Under the pieces are notes generated by a model. That model saw only the letters and a list, made by a program, of their open reading frames with translations, did no database searches and had not been told where the DNA came from. The position numbers and the translations under genes are program-made. This document shows, piece by piece, positions 18,212 to 26,352 of a stretch of DNA of 64,000 bases. The stretch comes from Pararoseomonas baculiformis. GTDB lineage: Bacteria; Pseudomonadota; Alphaproteobacteria; Acetobacterales; Acetobacteraceae. How positions within the stretch are numbered: the stretch's first letter is position 1; every line of letters begins with the position of its first letter. The stretch is taken from NCBI RefSeq assembly GCF_017813395.1, contig NZ_JAGIZB010000010.1, positions 1-64,000 of the forward strand. The letters run 5' to 3'.

Positions 18212-19465
18212 ATGCCATTGGACGCCACACCTCCCTTCGGCCCCACGGCCCTGGCAAGCATGGTGCCGAAGGCGCGGCCAGCGAGCCCGATCATGGCGCG
18301 GGGCTTCGCGGCGCCCGCCATTCCCGTCGCCCGGCCGCGCCTGCCGGATGCCCGCGCCATCCTGCCCTATCTGCAGGAGATCGATGCGAACCACTGGTAT
18401 GCCAATCACGGCCTGCTCTGGCTGCGCCTGCAGTCGCGGTTGGCCGCGCATTGGGGCGTGGCGCCGGAAGCGGTGGCGCTGACGGCGAATGCCACGCTGG
18501 CGCTCGCGCTTGCGCTGCGCGCCAGCCGCGTCGCGCCCGGGCGGAAATGCCTGATTCCGGCCTGGACCTTCGTCGCCACGGCGGGCGCTGCGCGGGAGGC
18601 GGGGCTGGTGCCGCATTTCGCCGATGTCGATCCCGCCACATGGGCGTTGGACCCGGACGCCGTGGCGGCGCGGGAGGATCTGGCCGAGATCGGGGCCATC
18701 CTCGTCGTCGCGCCCTTCGGCATGCCGCTCGACACCGCGCGCTGGGACGCGCTGTCTGCCCGCACCGGCATTCCCGTGGTGATCGATGCCGCCGCCGCCT
18801 TCGATGCGCTGCGGGCAGGTGGGCCGATGCGCCCCGGCAGCAGCCCGGTGATCGTCAGCCTGCACGCGACCAAAGCCTTCGGCATCGGGGAAGGCGGCGC
18901 CGTGCTGTCGCAGGATGCGGAATGGATGGAGCGGCTTCGCCGGCTTTCCAATTTCGGCTTCCTCGGCTCGCGCGAGGCAATGGTGGCCGGCACCAATGCG
19001 AAAATGTCGGAATATACCGCGGCCATCGGCCTTGCCGCGCTGGATGCCTGGCCGGAAACGCGTGCGGGCTGGCAGGCCATTTCGCGCCATTACGCGGAGG
19101 CGCTGGCGGATGATGCCCGGATCGCGCTCTCACCGGGCTTCGGCGGGGATTGGATCAGCGCCACCCTCTCCGTGCTCTGGCCTGCGGAGGGACCTGAGGA
19201 TGCGGCGGAACTCGCGCGGGAGGGGATCGGCACGCTGCGCTGGTGGGGGGATGGGTGCCATCGCCATCCCGCCTATGCCGATTGCCCACGCGATCCGTTG
19301 CCGGTTACGGATTTCCTTGCCCGGCGCGTCATCGGCCTTCCCTTCTGGCGCGACATGACGGCGACCCAGGTGGCGTATATCTGCGGCGTGGCCCAGCGGC
19401 TGGCGGGGCAGGGCGCCGCGCCGCCGCGTCCTCGCCGCGCTGCGGCCCTGCGCGCGACGGCATGA
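18212..19465 (+). CDS. DegT/DnrJ/EryC1/StrS-family PLP aminotransferase
   Basis: 417 residues, fold type I PLP enzyme. The PLP lysine is about Lys221 in SLHATKAFGIGEGGA, with VVIDAAAAFDALR as the cofactor-contact strand and NAKMSEYTAAIGLAAL as the family signature. Such enzymes aminate keto-sugars for surface glycans or antibiotics. AGGAG lies 8 bases before the ATG at 18212. The stop overlaps the start of the next gene (ATGA). The missing partners (sugar dehydratase, other nucleotide-sugar enzymes) are not in the window. Confidence 0.85.
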   Translation: MPLDATPPFGPTALASMVPKARPASPIMARGFAAPAIPVARPRLPDARAILPYLQEIDANHWYANHGLLWLRLQSRLAAHWGVAPEAVALTANATLALALALRASRVAPGRKCLIPAWTFVATAGAAREAGLVPHFADVDPATWALDPDAVAAREDLAEIGAILVVAPFGMPLDTARWDALSARTGIPVVIDAAAAFDALRAGGPMRPGSSPVIVSLHATKAFGIGEGGAVLSQDAEWMERLRRLSNFGFLGSREAMVAGTNAKMSEYTAAIGLAALDAWPETRAGWQAISRHYAEALADDARIALSPGFGGDWISATLSVLWPAEGPEDAAELAREGIGTLRWWGDGCHRHPAYADCPRDPLPVTDFLARRVIGLPFWRDMTATQVAYICGVAQRLAGQGAAPPRPRRAAALRATA

Positions 19466-20364
19466 GCGGCATGGGGGCGGTCCATCCCTATGCCAGCATG
19501 GCCTATGCCGCGGCCCTGCCTCATATCGGCGAACCCTTCTGGGTGTCGCCCTGGGGCACGGCCATGCTGCTGCGCCATGCACCGGAGGGGGCGCGGGACG
19601 CGGCGTCCCCCTATCCGCTCTGCGTGCTGGGGGAGGGAGCGCAGCTGGGCAGCGGGTTGGAACTCCTGCGGGAGGCGGGGGCGGTCAGCGTTGTCGCGGT
19701 CAGCGATCCCTTCGCCGGCATCCCGCCCGCGCGGCTCTCGCGCAGCTTCGGGCGGGTGCGACCGTTCAAGACCCATTGGTCGATCGAGCGCCGCGCTGGC
19801 CCTTTCGCGCCCACGCCCCATCACCGCCAGCGCATCCGGATCGCCGGGCGTCGATGCCGGATCCGCCAGGCGGCGCTGCGCGACCATCTGGAGGATTGGT
19901 GCCGGCTCTACGCCACATTGTCACGCCGGCATGGCATCGCCGGGATTCATGCCTTCCCGCGTGCATCCTTCGCGGCCCTGGCGGAGATGCCGGGCCTGCG
20001 GGCCTTCCTGGCCGAATCAGCGTCGGGGGAGGTGATCGCCATGCATCTCTGGGTCACGGATGGGCGCAACGCCTACAGCCATCTCGCGGCGACCAGCGCT
20101 GCGGGCTACGCGGCGAAGGCTCCCTTCGGCCTTTACGCCGCGGCGATCGAAGATTTCGCGGATCACGAGGCGATCGATCTCGGCGGCGGCGCGGGGCTGT
20201 CCGAAGCGGCGGATGACGGGCTCGCCCGGTTCAAGCGGGGATTCGCCAACGCGTCCCGCGTCGCGCATCTCTGCGGCCATGTGCTGGACGGCGCGTCCTA
20301 TGCGCGTCTCTCCGCCGGGCGCGAGGACGAGGGCTTCTTCCCTGCCTATCGCGCGCCGGGCTGA
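19462..20364 (+). CDS. FemAB/GNAT-like acyltransferase
   Basis: 300 residues, translationally coupled (4-bp overlap) to the aminotransferase gene. The second half reads like the GNAT fold of FemAB/BioF2-type proteins: FRASFAALAEMPGL, a strand with GEVIAMHLWVTDGRNAYSHLAA, GLYAAAIEDFAD, the DLGGGAGLSE turn and FKRGFAN. Members transfer aminoacyl or acyl groups to amino sugars and peptidoglycan. In context it probably acylates the amino sugar made by the preceding enzyme. Acyl donor and target are unknown. Confidence 0.7.
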   Translation: MSGMGAVHPYASMAYAAALPHIGEPFWVSPWGTAMLLRHAPEGARDAASPYPLCVLGEGAQLGSGLELLREAGAVSVVAVSDPFAGIPPARLSRSFGRVRPFKTHWSIERRAGPFAPTPHHRQRIRIAGRRCRIRQAALRDHLEDWCRLYATLSRRHGIAGIHAFPRASFAALAEMPGLRAFLAESASGEVIAMHLWVTDGRNAYSHLAATSAAGYAAKAPFGLYAAAIEDFADHEAIDLGGGAGLSEAADDGLARFKRGFANASRVAHLCGHVLDGASYARLSAGREDEGFFPAYRAPG

Positions 20365-20368
20365 TGCC

Positions 20369-22318
20369 TCAGGGCCGTGCGGCGCGGCGCGACTGGATCA
20401 CGGTGATCGAGGGCGCCTCCACCACGCGGTCCCCGCCCATCCGCTTCGCCTCATGCAGCGCGGCCTCGGCCGCGCCGAGGAGCATGGAGGAATCCGGCAG
20501 GGTGGCCGGCATGGGCTGGACGGCCGCGAGGCCCAGGCTCGCGGTGATGCGTCCGCTCTCGCTGGCCGAATGGGGGATGGCGGCGGCGGCCACGGCCATG
20601 CGGACGCGCTCGGCCACCTCCCGCGCTCCTGGCCCATCGGTGGCGGGAAGGAGGATGGCGAAGCTGTCCCCACCGTGCCGGGCCGCCAGGTCGGCGGGGC
20701 GGCGGATGGTCAGGTCCAGCGTCGCGGCCACGAGGCGCAGGGCATCGTCTCCGGCGAGGTTGCCGCAGCTTTCGTTGAAGCGCCGGAAGCGGTCCAGGTC
20801 GAGCAGCAGCACCGCCATGGCGCATCCCTCCCGAGCGCTGCGGTTCCATTCGATGTCCAGCGCCTCGTGGAAGCGCCGGCTGTTGGGCAGGCCGGTCAGC
20901 CCATCGGTGGCGGCCAGCGCTGCCATGCGATCATCCAGCGCCTTCCGCTCGGTCACGTCGCGCGCGATCGCCAGCCAGGCACCGGGGCTGCCCTCTGCTT
21001 CAAGGCGACGAAAGCTGAATTCGATCCAGCGGTAGCTTCCGTCCGGGCGCGGCATGCGGGCCAGCGCATCGGCCCGGGAGGCCGGGCCGATGGCCGTCTC
21101 CCAGGCGGCGCGGAAGGCCGGGCGGTCCTCGGGCTCGACCAGGCCCTCGAGCACGCGGCCCTTCAGCGCCCGTGGCGGAAGGCCCAGGAGGCGAAGGGAT
21201 GCGGCGGAGGCCTGGTGCACCCGCCCATCCGGGCCGAGGCGCAGGATCAGCTCCGTGACATGCTCCGAGACCAGGCGGGCATGTTCCTCCTCGGCCGCCA
21301 GGACGATTTCGGCGTGGCGCCGGAGCTGGGCCTGGCGCAGCCACGCGGCCCCGAGAAGAAGCAGGAGGGTAGCGAGCACCAGCACGGAGAGGCCGCGCAG
21401 GATGGCGCGATGGGTCCAGCCGGCCAGGGCTTCATCCAGCCCGTATCCAACAGAAAGGGCCAGCGGATATCGCTGGCCGGTCTCATAGGCGCCGATCCGC
21501 TCCAGCCCATCCACTGGCGACAGATAGCGAAAGGTGCCGGATCGTCCTTGATGCAGCCTCTCGCGGAAGGCGGTCCGGCCCAGGATCGGGCTGCCCAGCA
21601 TCGCCTCGTCATTGGGGAAGCGCGCGATCAGCCGCCCATCGGTTCGGAGCAGGGCGACCGCGCCGCTCCCTCCGATCGCAAAGCCCGAGAGCGCGCGCGT
21701 GAGGGAGGCGCCGTCGAGTGCGGCCACGACCACCCCGCCGAAGCGGCCGCTCCCTTCGTCGAAGCGATGGGAAATGGTGACAACCCACTGGCCGTCGAGC
21801 CGGCTCCGGGTCGCGGTCCCGAGCTTGGAGCCAAGCTCCGCATCCTCCCGATGGGCACGGAAGTAGTCGAGGTCCGAAATGCTGATCCCCGTCTCCGTGC
21901 CACGCAGGGAGGTGACCAGCAACATGCCGTCTGGCCCATAGACGGAGAGGTTGCGAAGCCGCGGGTGTTCCAGGGTGGAGCGGCGGATCAGCCGCCCCGT
22001 CTCGGCCAGTGCGGCCGGCCCCGTTCCTATCTCGGCGAGCTGGCTGGCAATGCCGGCCGCGGCCGCATCGGCCCTGGCAATGTCCTCCTCCAGGTCCCGA
22101 AGGAGCGCGCGTGCGAGGTTTCCGGCGCTGGCCTGCACCTCCCGGATCCGGGCATCGCGGCTCTGCCACTCGGCCCAGCCCTCGAAGCACAGGGCAAACA
22201 TGGCGAGCAGGATCAACGTGCCGCCCGCAAGCTGGCGGAAAGGGCGCGCGCGGCGTGACGGCCGGGGGCTGGCAGACGCAGGCAAGACGAGGTCCTTCGT
22301 GACGCGCCGGGTGGGCAT
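20369..22318 (-). CDS. Membrane GGDEF protein with CACHE-type sensor and PAS domain, degenerate GGDSF site
   Basis: 649 residues. Order: cytosolic Arg-rich start, TM helix (about 32-50), a long periplasmic CACHE-like region (about 55-285, with LSVYGPDGMLLVTS and YFRAHRED), TM helix (about 300-320), PAS domain (about 335-455) and GGDEF domain (about 465-630). The active-site motif is GGDSF at 549-553 instead of GG(D/E)EF. The inhibitory-site RxxD motif is intact (RPAD, 540-543). Loss of the metal/catalytic acid suggests little or no diguanylate cyclase activity and a possible role as c-di-GMP receptor. No EAL domain. Confidence 0.88.
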   Translation of the reverse strand: MPTRRVTKDLVLPASASPRPSRRARPFRQLAGGTLILLAMFALCFEGWAEWQSRDARIREVQASAGNLARALLRDLEEDIARADAAAAGIASQLAEIGTGPAALAETGRLIRRSTLEHPRLRNLSVYGPDGMLLVTSLRGTETGISISDLDYFRAHREDAELGSKLGTATRSRLDGQWVVTISHRFDEGSGRFGGVVVAALDGASLTRALSGFAIGGSGAVALLRTDGRLIARFPNDEAMLGSPILGRTAFRERLHQGRSGTFRYLSPVDGLERIGAYETGQRYPLALSVGYGLDEALAGWTHRAILRGLSVLVLATLLLLLGAAWLRQAQLRRHAEIVLAAEEEHARLVSEHVTELILRLGPDGRVHQASAASLRLLGLPPRALKGRVLEGLVEPEDRPAFRAAWETAIGPASRADALARMPRPDGSYRWIEFSFRRLEAEGSPGAWLAIARDVTERKALDDRMAALAATDGLTGLPNSRRFHEALDIEWNRSAREGCAMAVLLLDLDRFRRFNESCGNLAGDDALRLVAATLDLTIRRPADLAARHGGDSFAILLPATDGPGAREVAERVRMAVAAAAIPHSASESGRITASLGLAAVQPMPATLPDSSMLLGAAEAALHEAKRMGGDRVVEAPSITVIQSRRAARP

Positions 22319-22532
22319 CCCGGCTGCCAGATCCTTGCGGAATCAGCGGCCGGAAAGAGCGCCGCTTATCTCCCGAATGCCGGGAGCAATCCAATAAGAA
22401 TGCTACCACTGGTTGTGTTTTGTGATCGGCACGTCTTTTTTTCTTCCGGGCCGGCGCGGGTCTCCTGGCCGACCTCAACGGCGGCGGGGCGGCAGCGTTA
22501 ACGGCGTATCAGGCTGGAAGGGATCAAGCAGG
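22319..22532. other. Intergenic region upstream of the GGDEF gene and a small membrane-protein gene
   Basis: This stretch is less GC-rich than its surroundings and includes a T-run at 22434-22440. A 6-bp inverted repeat CTCCCG-AATGC-CGGGAG lies at 22370-22386, inside the likely promoter region of the divergent genes. No -35/-10 pair is good enough to call. Confidence 0.4.
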
Positions 22533-22682
22533 ATGGCAGATACTCCAGGGGCCGGGAGCAAGGCGCAGAGCACCGGCGCTCCCGCAGGGCGCGCGCCGGA
22601 CGGCATGCTCGCCCTAGGGCTGGTAGGCGTGCTGGTCCTCGGCGGCTTTGTGGCTTTTGCCCTGATTGCATCCATCGGCTGA
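22533..22682 (+). CDS. Small single-pass membrane protein, unknown function
   Basis: 49 residues: a polar start (MADTPGAGSKAQ) followed by one hydrophobic helix (MLALGLVGVLVLGGFVAFALIASIG) at the C-terminus, the shape of a tail-anchored peptide. The ATG follows an AAGGGAT stretch, a weak ribosome site. No family is recognised. The gene stands between two signalling genes. Confidence 0.5.
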   Translation: MADTPGAGSKAQSTGAPAGRAPDGMLALGLVGVLVLGGFVAFALIASIG

Positions 22683-22758
22683 TCCCCGGCCGCCGCTGAA
22701 CCCGGCAGCGGGCGCCGCTTCCAGAGGGGGGTGGCCAGAGGGCTGGCAGGCCCGGCCG

Positions 22759-24198
22759 TCATCGCCTGCCGGCGTCGTCGGCCCTGGCCCCTTCTGCCTC
22801 CGCGCCCGGGGAGAGCGGGACGGCGATGTCGCAGACCAGGCCCGTCCTCTCCCATTCCAGGGTGACCGATCCGCGTAGCTGGCCCCGCACCGTCCCCTCG
22901 AGCAGGCGCGAGCCGAAACCCCGGCCGCCGGGTTGCTCCACGGGCGGGCCGCCGCTCTCCTCCCAGCGCAAGTGAAGAACCGGCGAGTCCACCATCTCCA
23001 GGCGCCAGGACACGGCGACCTTCCCGGTGGGTGTCGAGAGCGCCCCGTATTTCACCGCATTGGTCGCCAACTCATGGAAGGCCATGGCCAGGGGCTGCGC
23101 GGCGCGCGCCGGCAGCGCCACGGAAGGCCCGCGCAAGGTGGCGCGCTGGCCCTGCTTGAGGAAGATGTCCAGCTCCCCCGTGAGCAGCGCCCGGAGATTG
23201 GTGCCCGCCCAGCGCTCATCCGCCAGCAGCGACTGGGCCCGGGCGAGGGCCGAGACGCGCCCTTCGAGCGCCCGCTTGTAGCTTTCCAGATCCTGCGCCT
23301 GGGTCAGCCGCACGGCCGCCTGGAGCACGGCCAGCGCGTTCTTCGCCCGGTGGTCCACCTCGCGCATGAGAAGCGACTGGCGCTCCTCCGCCTCCTTGCG
23401 CTCGGTGATGTCCAGCAGCACGCCGACGATTCTCTCGGGCTGGTCATCCGCGCCGAAACGCACCTCCGCGCGCATCAGGTGCCAGCGCAGGGAGCCATCC
23501 GGCCGGAGATAGCGGTACTCGGCCTCGAGGAAGCGCTCGCCGCGCGCCATCGCCGCCTCGCCAATGGCCTGCACCCGTTCCTGCTCGCCCGGCCAGTAGC
23601 GCGCATGGATTTCCTCGATGCCCGGCGTCGAATCCGCGGGGAAACCGAGCAGCTGGTTCAGCTCCCGCGACCCGGCCACGCGCCGCTCGGTGATATGGTA
23701 TTCCCAGGCTCCCATGCGCCCGGCCTCGACGGCGAGCCGCAGTCGGGACTCGCTTTCCCGCAGAGCCTCCGTCGCCTGGTGCTCGGCGCTGCGGTCGCGG
23801 AAGGCGACGCCGAGCCCGCGGGCGGTCGGGAAGGCCGTCACCTCGATCCAGCGTTCCGGATGGACCAGCCCCGCCCGCGCGATCCGCCTGGGACGGCGGC
23901 TGGCCATCACCTCCTTCAGCAGTTGATCGAGCCAGGTGCCGCGGGTCTGTGGCAGCACCTGCCAGATGCAACGCCCGAGCGCGGCCTTGATCTCCACCCC
24001 GTAATAGCTGGCGCAGGCCTGGTTGAAGGTGAGGAAGCGGAATTTCTCGTCCAGCTCATAGGCGTTGTCGCCGAGCGCCTGGAAGAGCGCCTCGCTGGCC
24101 AGGTCATGCGGCTGCGTCCGGTCCGGCCGCCCCTCCGCCGGGGCCGTGCCCTTCGCAAGGGCTTGCCCGATCTCCGATGTGCCCGTGTCCGGGGTCAA
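22759..24198 (-). CDS. Soluble PAS-domain sensor kinase of the HWE/HisKA_2 group
   Basis: About 479 residues from the TTG at 24198. Two PAS-like units are seen (EALFQALGDNAYELDEKFRFLTFN.. and LRLAVEAGRMGAWEYHITERR.. with a PAC segment ending in DITERKEAEERQ). Then the phospho-acceptor region LLMREVDHRAKNALAVLQAA and an ATPase region with HELATNAVKYGALS and LRWEESGG, marks of HWE-family kinases. There are no membrane helices. No cognate response regulator is nearby. The start is uncertain: no in-frame ATG lies close, and a GTG at 24303 would add 35 unlikely residues. Such PAS-HWE proteins often sense light or redox, but no LOV cysteine motif is present. Confidence 0.85.
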   Translation of the reverse strand: MTPDTGTSEIGQALAKGTAPAEGRPDRTQPHDLASEALFQALGDNAYELDEKFRFLTFNQACASYYGVEIKAALGRCIWQVLPQTRGTWLDQLLKEVMASRRPRRIARAGLVHPERWIEVTAFPTARGLGVAFRDRSAEHQATEALRESESRLRLAVEAGRMGAWEYHITERRVAGSRELNQLLGFPADSTPGIEEIHARYWPGEQERVQAIGEAAMARGERFLEAEYRYLRPDGSLRWHLMRAEVRFGADDQPERIVGVLLDITERKEAEERQSLLMREVDHRAKNALAVLQAAVRLTQAQDLESYKRALEGRVSALARAQSLLADERWAGTNLRALLTGELDIFLKQGQRATLRGPSVALPARAAQPLAMAFHELATNAVKYGALSTPTGKVAVSWRLEMVDSPVLHLRWEESGGPPVEQPGGRGFGSRLLEGTVRGQLRGSVTLEWERTGLVCDIAVPLSPGAEAEGARADDAGRR

Positions 24199-24441
24199 GT
24201 CGCGGCGGGCCCACCCGCCGCGGACGGCGCCGGCCTGGGGTGGGCAAGGGCATGAGGCATGGTGTTGCTGCCTTGCTGCGGGACGTTTCTCTCTGCGAAG
24301 CACGTTAGCGCCGCCCGGCGCGCATGCCGAGCCCCATCCATCGCCCGGCGCGGGCCATTCGGCATGCCAGGACCGGCGGTCGCGCATCCCGGGGGAGTGC
24401 GATAGGATCGGGCTTACGCCATCACCCCGGTCCATCTGGTC

Positions 24442-24972
24442 ATGCCCTTCATGCCCTTTCCCGTCTCCATCCCGCGCCGCCTGGGGCTGGCCGGGCTGAT
24501 CGGGGCGGTCCTGCCGCATGGCGCGGGCGCGGCCGGGCTGCCCGAGCCAAAGGGGCGCGTGATCCTCACCATCAGCGGGGCGGTGGCGAACACGAACCGG
24601 GACGGCCTGGCGCTGTTCGACCGCGAGATGCTGCTGGCCCTCGGCCTCCGGCGCTTGCGGACCTCCACCGCCTGGACCGATGGCGTGCTGGACTTCGAGG
24701 GCGTGCTGCTGCGCGAGTTGCTGGCCCGCGTCGGCGCGACCGGCACCACCATCCAGGCCATGGCACTGGACGACTACGAGGCGCGGATCCCCCGGAGCGA
24801 TGCCGAGCGGCACGACGTGCTCCTCGCCCTGCGCGTGAACGGCGCCGACCTCACGCCGGACAACAAGGGGCCGGCCTGGATCGTCTATCCGCGCGACTCC
24901 GTGCCGGCCCTGCGCTCGCCGCTCTACGACCATCGCAGCGTGTGGCAGATCCGGGAGCTGCGCCTGCTGTGA
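24442..24972 (+). CDS. Periplasmic protein with a molybdopterin-oxidoreductase-like fold but no cysteine
   Basis: 176 residues. A signal peptide (to about residue 31, ending GAGAAG) precedes a domain like the small sulfite-oxidase-type Moco-binding proteins: ILTISGAVANTNRDG, FDREMLLALG, WTDGVLDFEGVLLRELLARVG, YPRDSVPAL and the final DHRSVWQIRELRLL. Molybdenum enzymes of this fold use a conserved Cys as metal ligand, and this protein has no Cys at all, so it is unlikely to be a redox enzyme. It overlaps the next gene (GTGA), a membrane histidine kinase, and is probably its periplasmic sensing partner. Confidence 0.7.
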   Translation: MPFMPFPVSIPRRLGLAGLIGAVLPHGAGAAGLPEPKGRVILTISGAVANTNRDGLALFDREMLLALGLRRLRTSTAWTDGVLDFEGVLLRELLARVGATGTTIQAMALDDYEARIPRSDAERHDVLLALRVNGADLTPDNKGPAWIVYPRDSVPALRSPLYDHRSVWQIRELRLL

Positions 24973-26339
24973 AGCGCCTCGCGGCGGGAATCCGGCGGCG
25001 GGGCGGCCCGCTGCTCGCCGGGCTGGCGGTGGTTTCCTGCGTTGTCTTCTTCGCCCTGGGTTGCCAGCGCCTGATCTATGTGGAGCGCGACCTGCAGGTG
25101 CAGGTGGGCGAGAACCTGGTCTGGGAACTCGGCCACACGCAGATCGAGGCGGTGCGCCTGCTGGATACGGCAGGGCGGCGCCTGGCCGGCAACCCCGCGG
25201 TGGGGCCGGACGAGATGGCGCTGCGCTTCAACGTGCTGGCCGTGCGTATCGGCGCGCTTCGCGAGGGCGTGCTGGCGCGGCGCCTGGCGCGGGTGGAGGC
25301 GCTGGAGGCGGTGAGGGCGCATGCACGCGCCATTCTCGCGCTGCGTTCCGACATTGTGGCGCTCGCGCCCGGCGATGCGGGGACCGAGGGCGTGCTGCGC
25401 GCGGCGGTGGAGCCGCTGGTCGCCACGCTGCGGCGCATCAGCAACCAGGAAATGCTGTCCGACCTGCAGCAGATCACCCGCATGGAGGAGGAGCGCCAGC
25501 GCGTGCTCCGGCAACTCGCCTTCTGCGGCCTGGGTATCGTGGCGAGCGGCGTCGTGCTCGTGGGCTTCCTTGTCCAGGGCTGGCGGGCCGCGATCCGGGC
25601 GGAGGCCTCGCTGCTGCGGGAGAGGGAGCTGGGCCGGCTGTATCGCGGCTTCGTTTCCGTGGTCTCGCACCAGTTCCGCACGCCGCTGGCAATCATCGAT
25701 TCCAGCGCCCAGCGCATGGCCCGCCGCGGAGACGCGATGAATGCGGAGGAGATCGTCGCCCGCACCGGCCGCATCCGCGATGCCGCGCGCCGGCTCGTGC
25801 GGCTGATGGAGAGCACGCTGAATGCCGCGCGGCTGGAGGCGGGGGAGCTCACCCCCAATGCCAGGGAATGCGACCTGGCGCTGCTGGTGGCGGAGCTCTG
25901 CGCCGTGCAGGCGGAAGCGGAGCCGGCCGCGTGCCTGGACGTGAAGGTGGATGCGCTGCCCGTGCTCCGCTGCGATCCCGCGCTGGTGGAGCAGGCCGTG
26001 GCGAACCTGCTGTCGAATGCGGTGAAATACTCGCCGCCGGGATCGCCGGTCGAGGTGCGGGGCTGGACCGGGCCGGGCGGTGCCGCCGTGCTTTCCATCC
26101 GCGACCGCGGTCTCGGCGTGCCCGCGGAGGAATTGCCGCATCTCTTCGGGCGCTTCTACCGGGCCAGCAATGTGCAATCCATGCCGGGCACGGGCATCGG
26201 CCTGGCCTTCGCGCGCCAGGTGGCGCGGCTGCATGACGGCGACATCACCGTTGCCAGCCGCGCCGGGGAGGGGGCGACCTTCACCCTGCGCCTGCAATCC
26301 ATGCCGCCGGCCGCGGCCCTGGCCGCGCAGGCCGCCTGA
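24969..26339 (+). CDS. Membrane sensor histidine kinase
   Basis: 456 residues from a GTG overlapping the preceding stop. TM1 is at about 12-30 (LLAGLAVVSCVVFFALGC), a periplasmic helical region spans about 35-175, and TM2 is about 180-200. HisKA domain: VVSHQFRTPLAIIDSSAQRM (phospho-acceptor His). HATPase: NLLSNAVKYSPPG (N box), DRGLGVPAEELPHLFGRFYRA (G1/F), GTGIGLAFARQVA (G2). No HAMP is evident. No response regulator gene is adjacent, so it is an orphan kinase coupled to the Cys-free protein before it. Confidence 0.9.
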   Translation: MKRLAAGIRRRGGPLLAGLAVVSCVVFFALGCQRLIYVERDLQVQVGENLVWELGHTQIEAVRLLDTAGRRLAGNPAVGPDEMALRFNVLAVRIGALREGVLARRLARVEALEAVRAHARAILALRSDIVALAPGDAGTEGVLRAAVEPLVATLRRISNQEMLSDLQQITRMEEERQRVLRQLAFCGLGIVASGVVLVGFLVQGWRAAIRAEASLLRERELGRLYRGFVSVVSHQFRTPLAIIDSSAQRMARRGDAMNAEEIVARTGRIRDAARRLVRLMESTLNAARLEAGELTPNARECDLALLVAELCAVQAEAEPAACLDVKVDALPVLRCDPALVEQAVANLLSNAVKYSPPGSPVEVRGWTGPGGAAVLSIRDRGLGVPAEELPHLFGRFYRASNVQSMPGTGIGLAFARQVARLHDGDITVASRAGEGATFTLRLQSMPPAAALAAQAA

Positions 26340-26352
26340 GCCGGGCGCCCCT

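Noticed and set aside
16901-19090. 729-codon minus-strand open frame
   Set aside because: Antisense of the glycosyltransferase and aminotransferase genes.
24199-24303. Longer start (GTG 24303) for the HWE kinase
   Set aside because: The added residues are Cys/His/Pro-rich and do not look like protein-coding sequence. TTG 24198 was preferred, with uncertainty.
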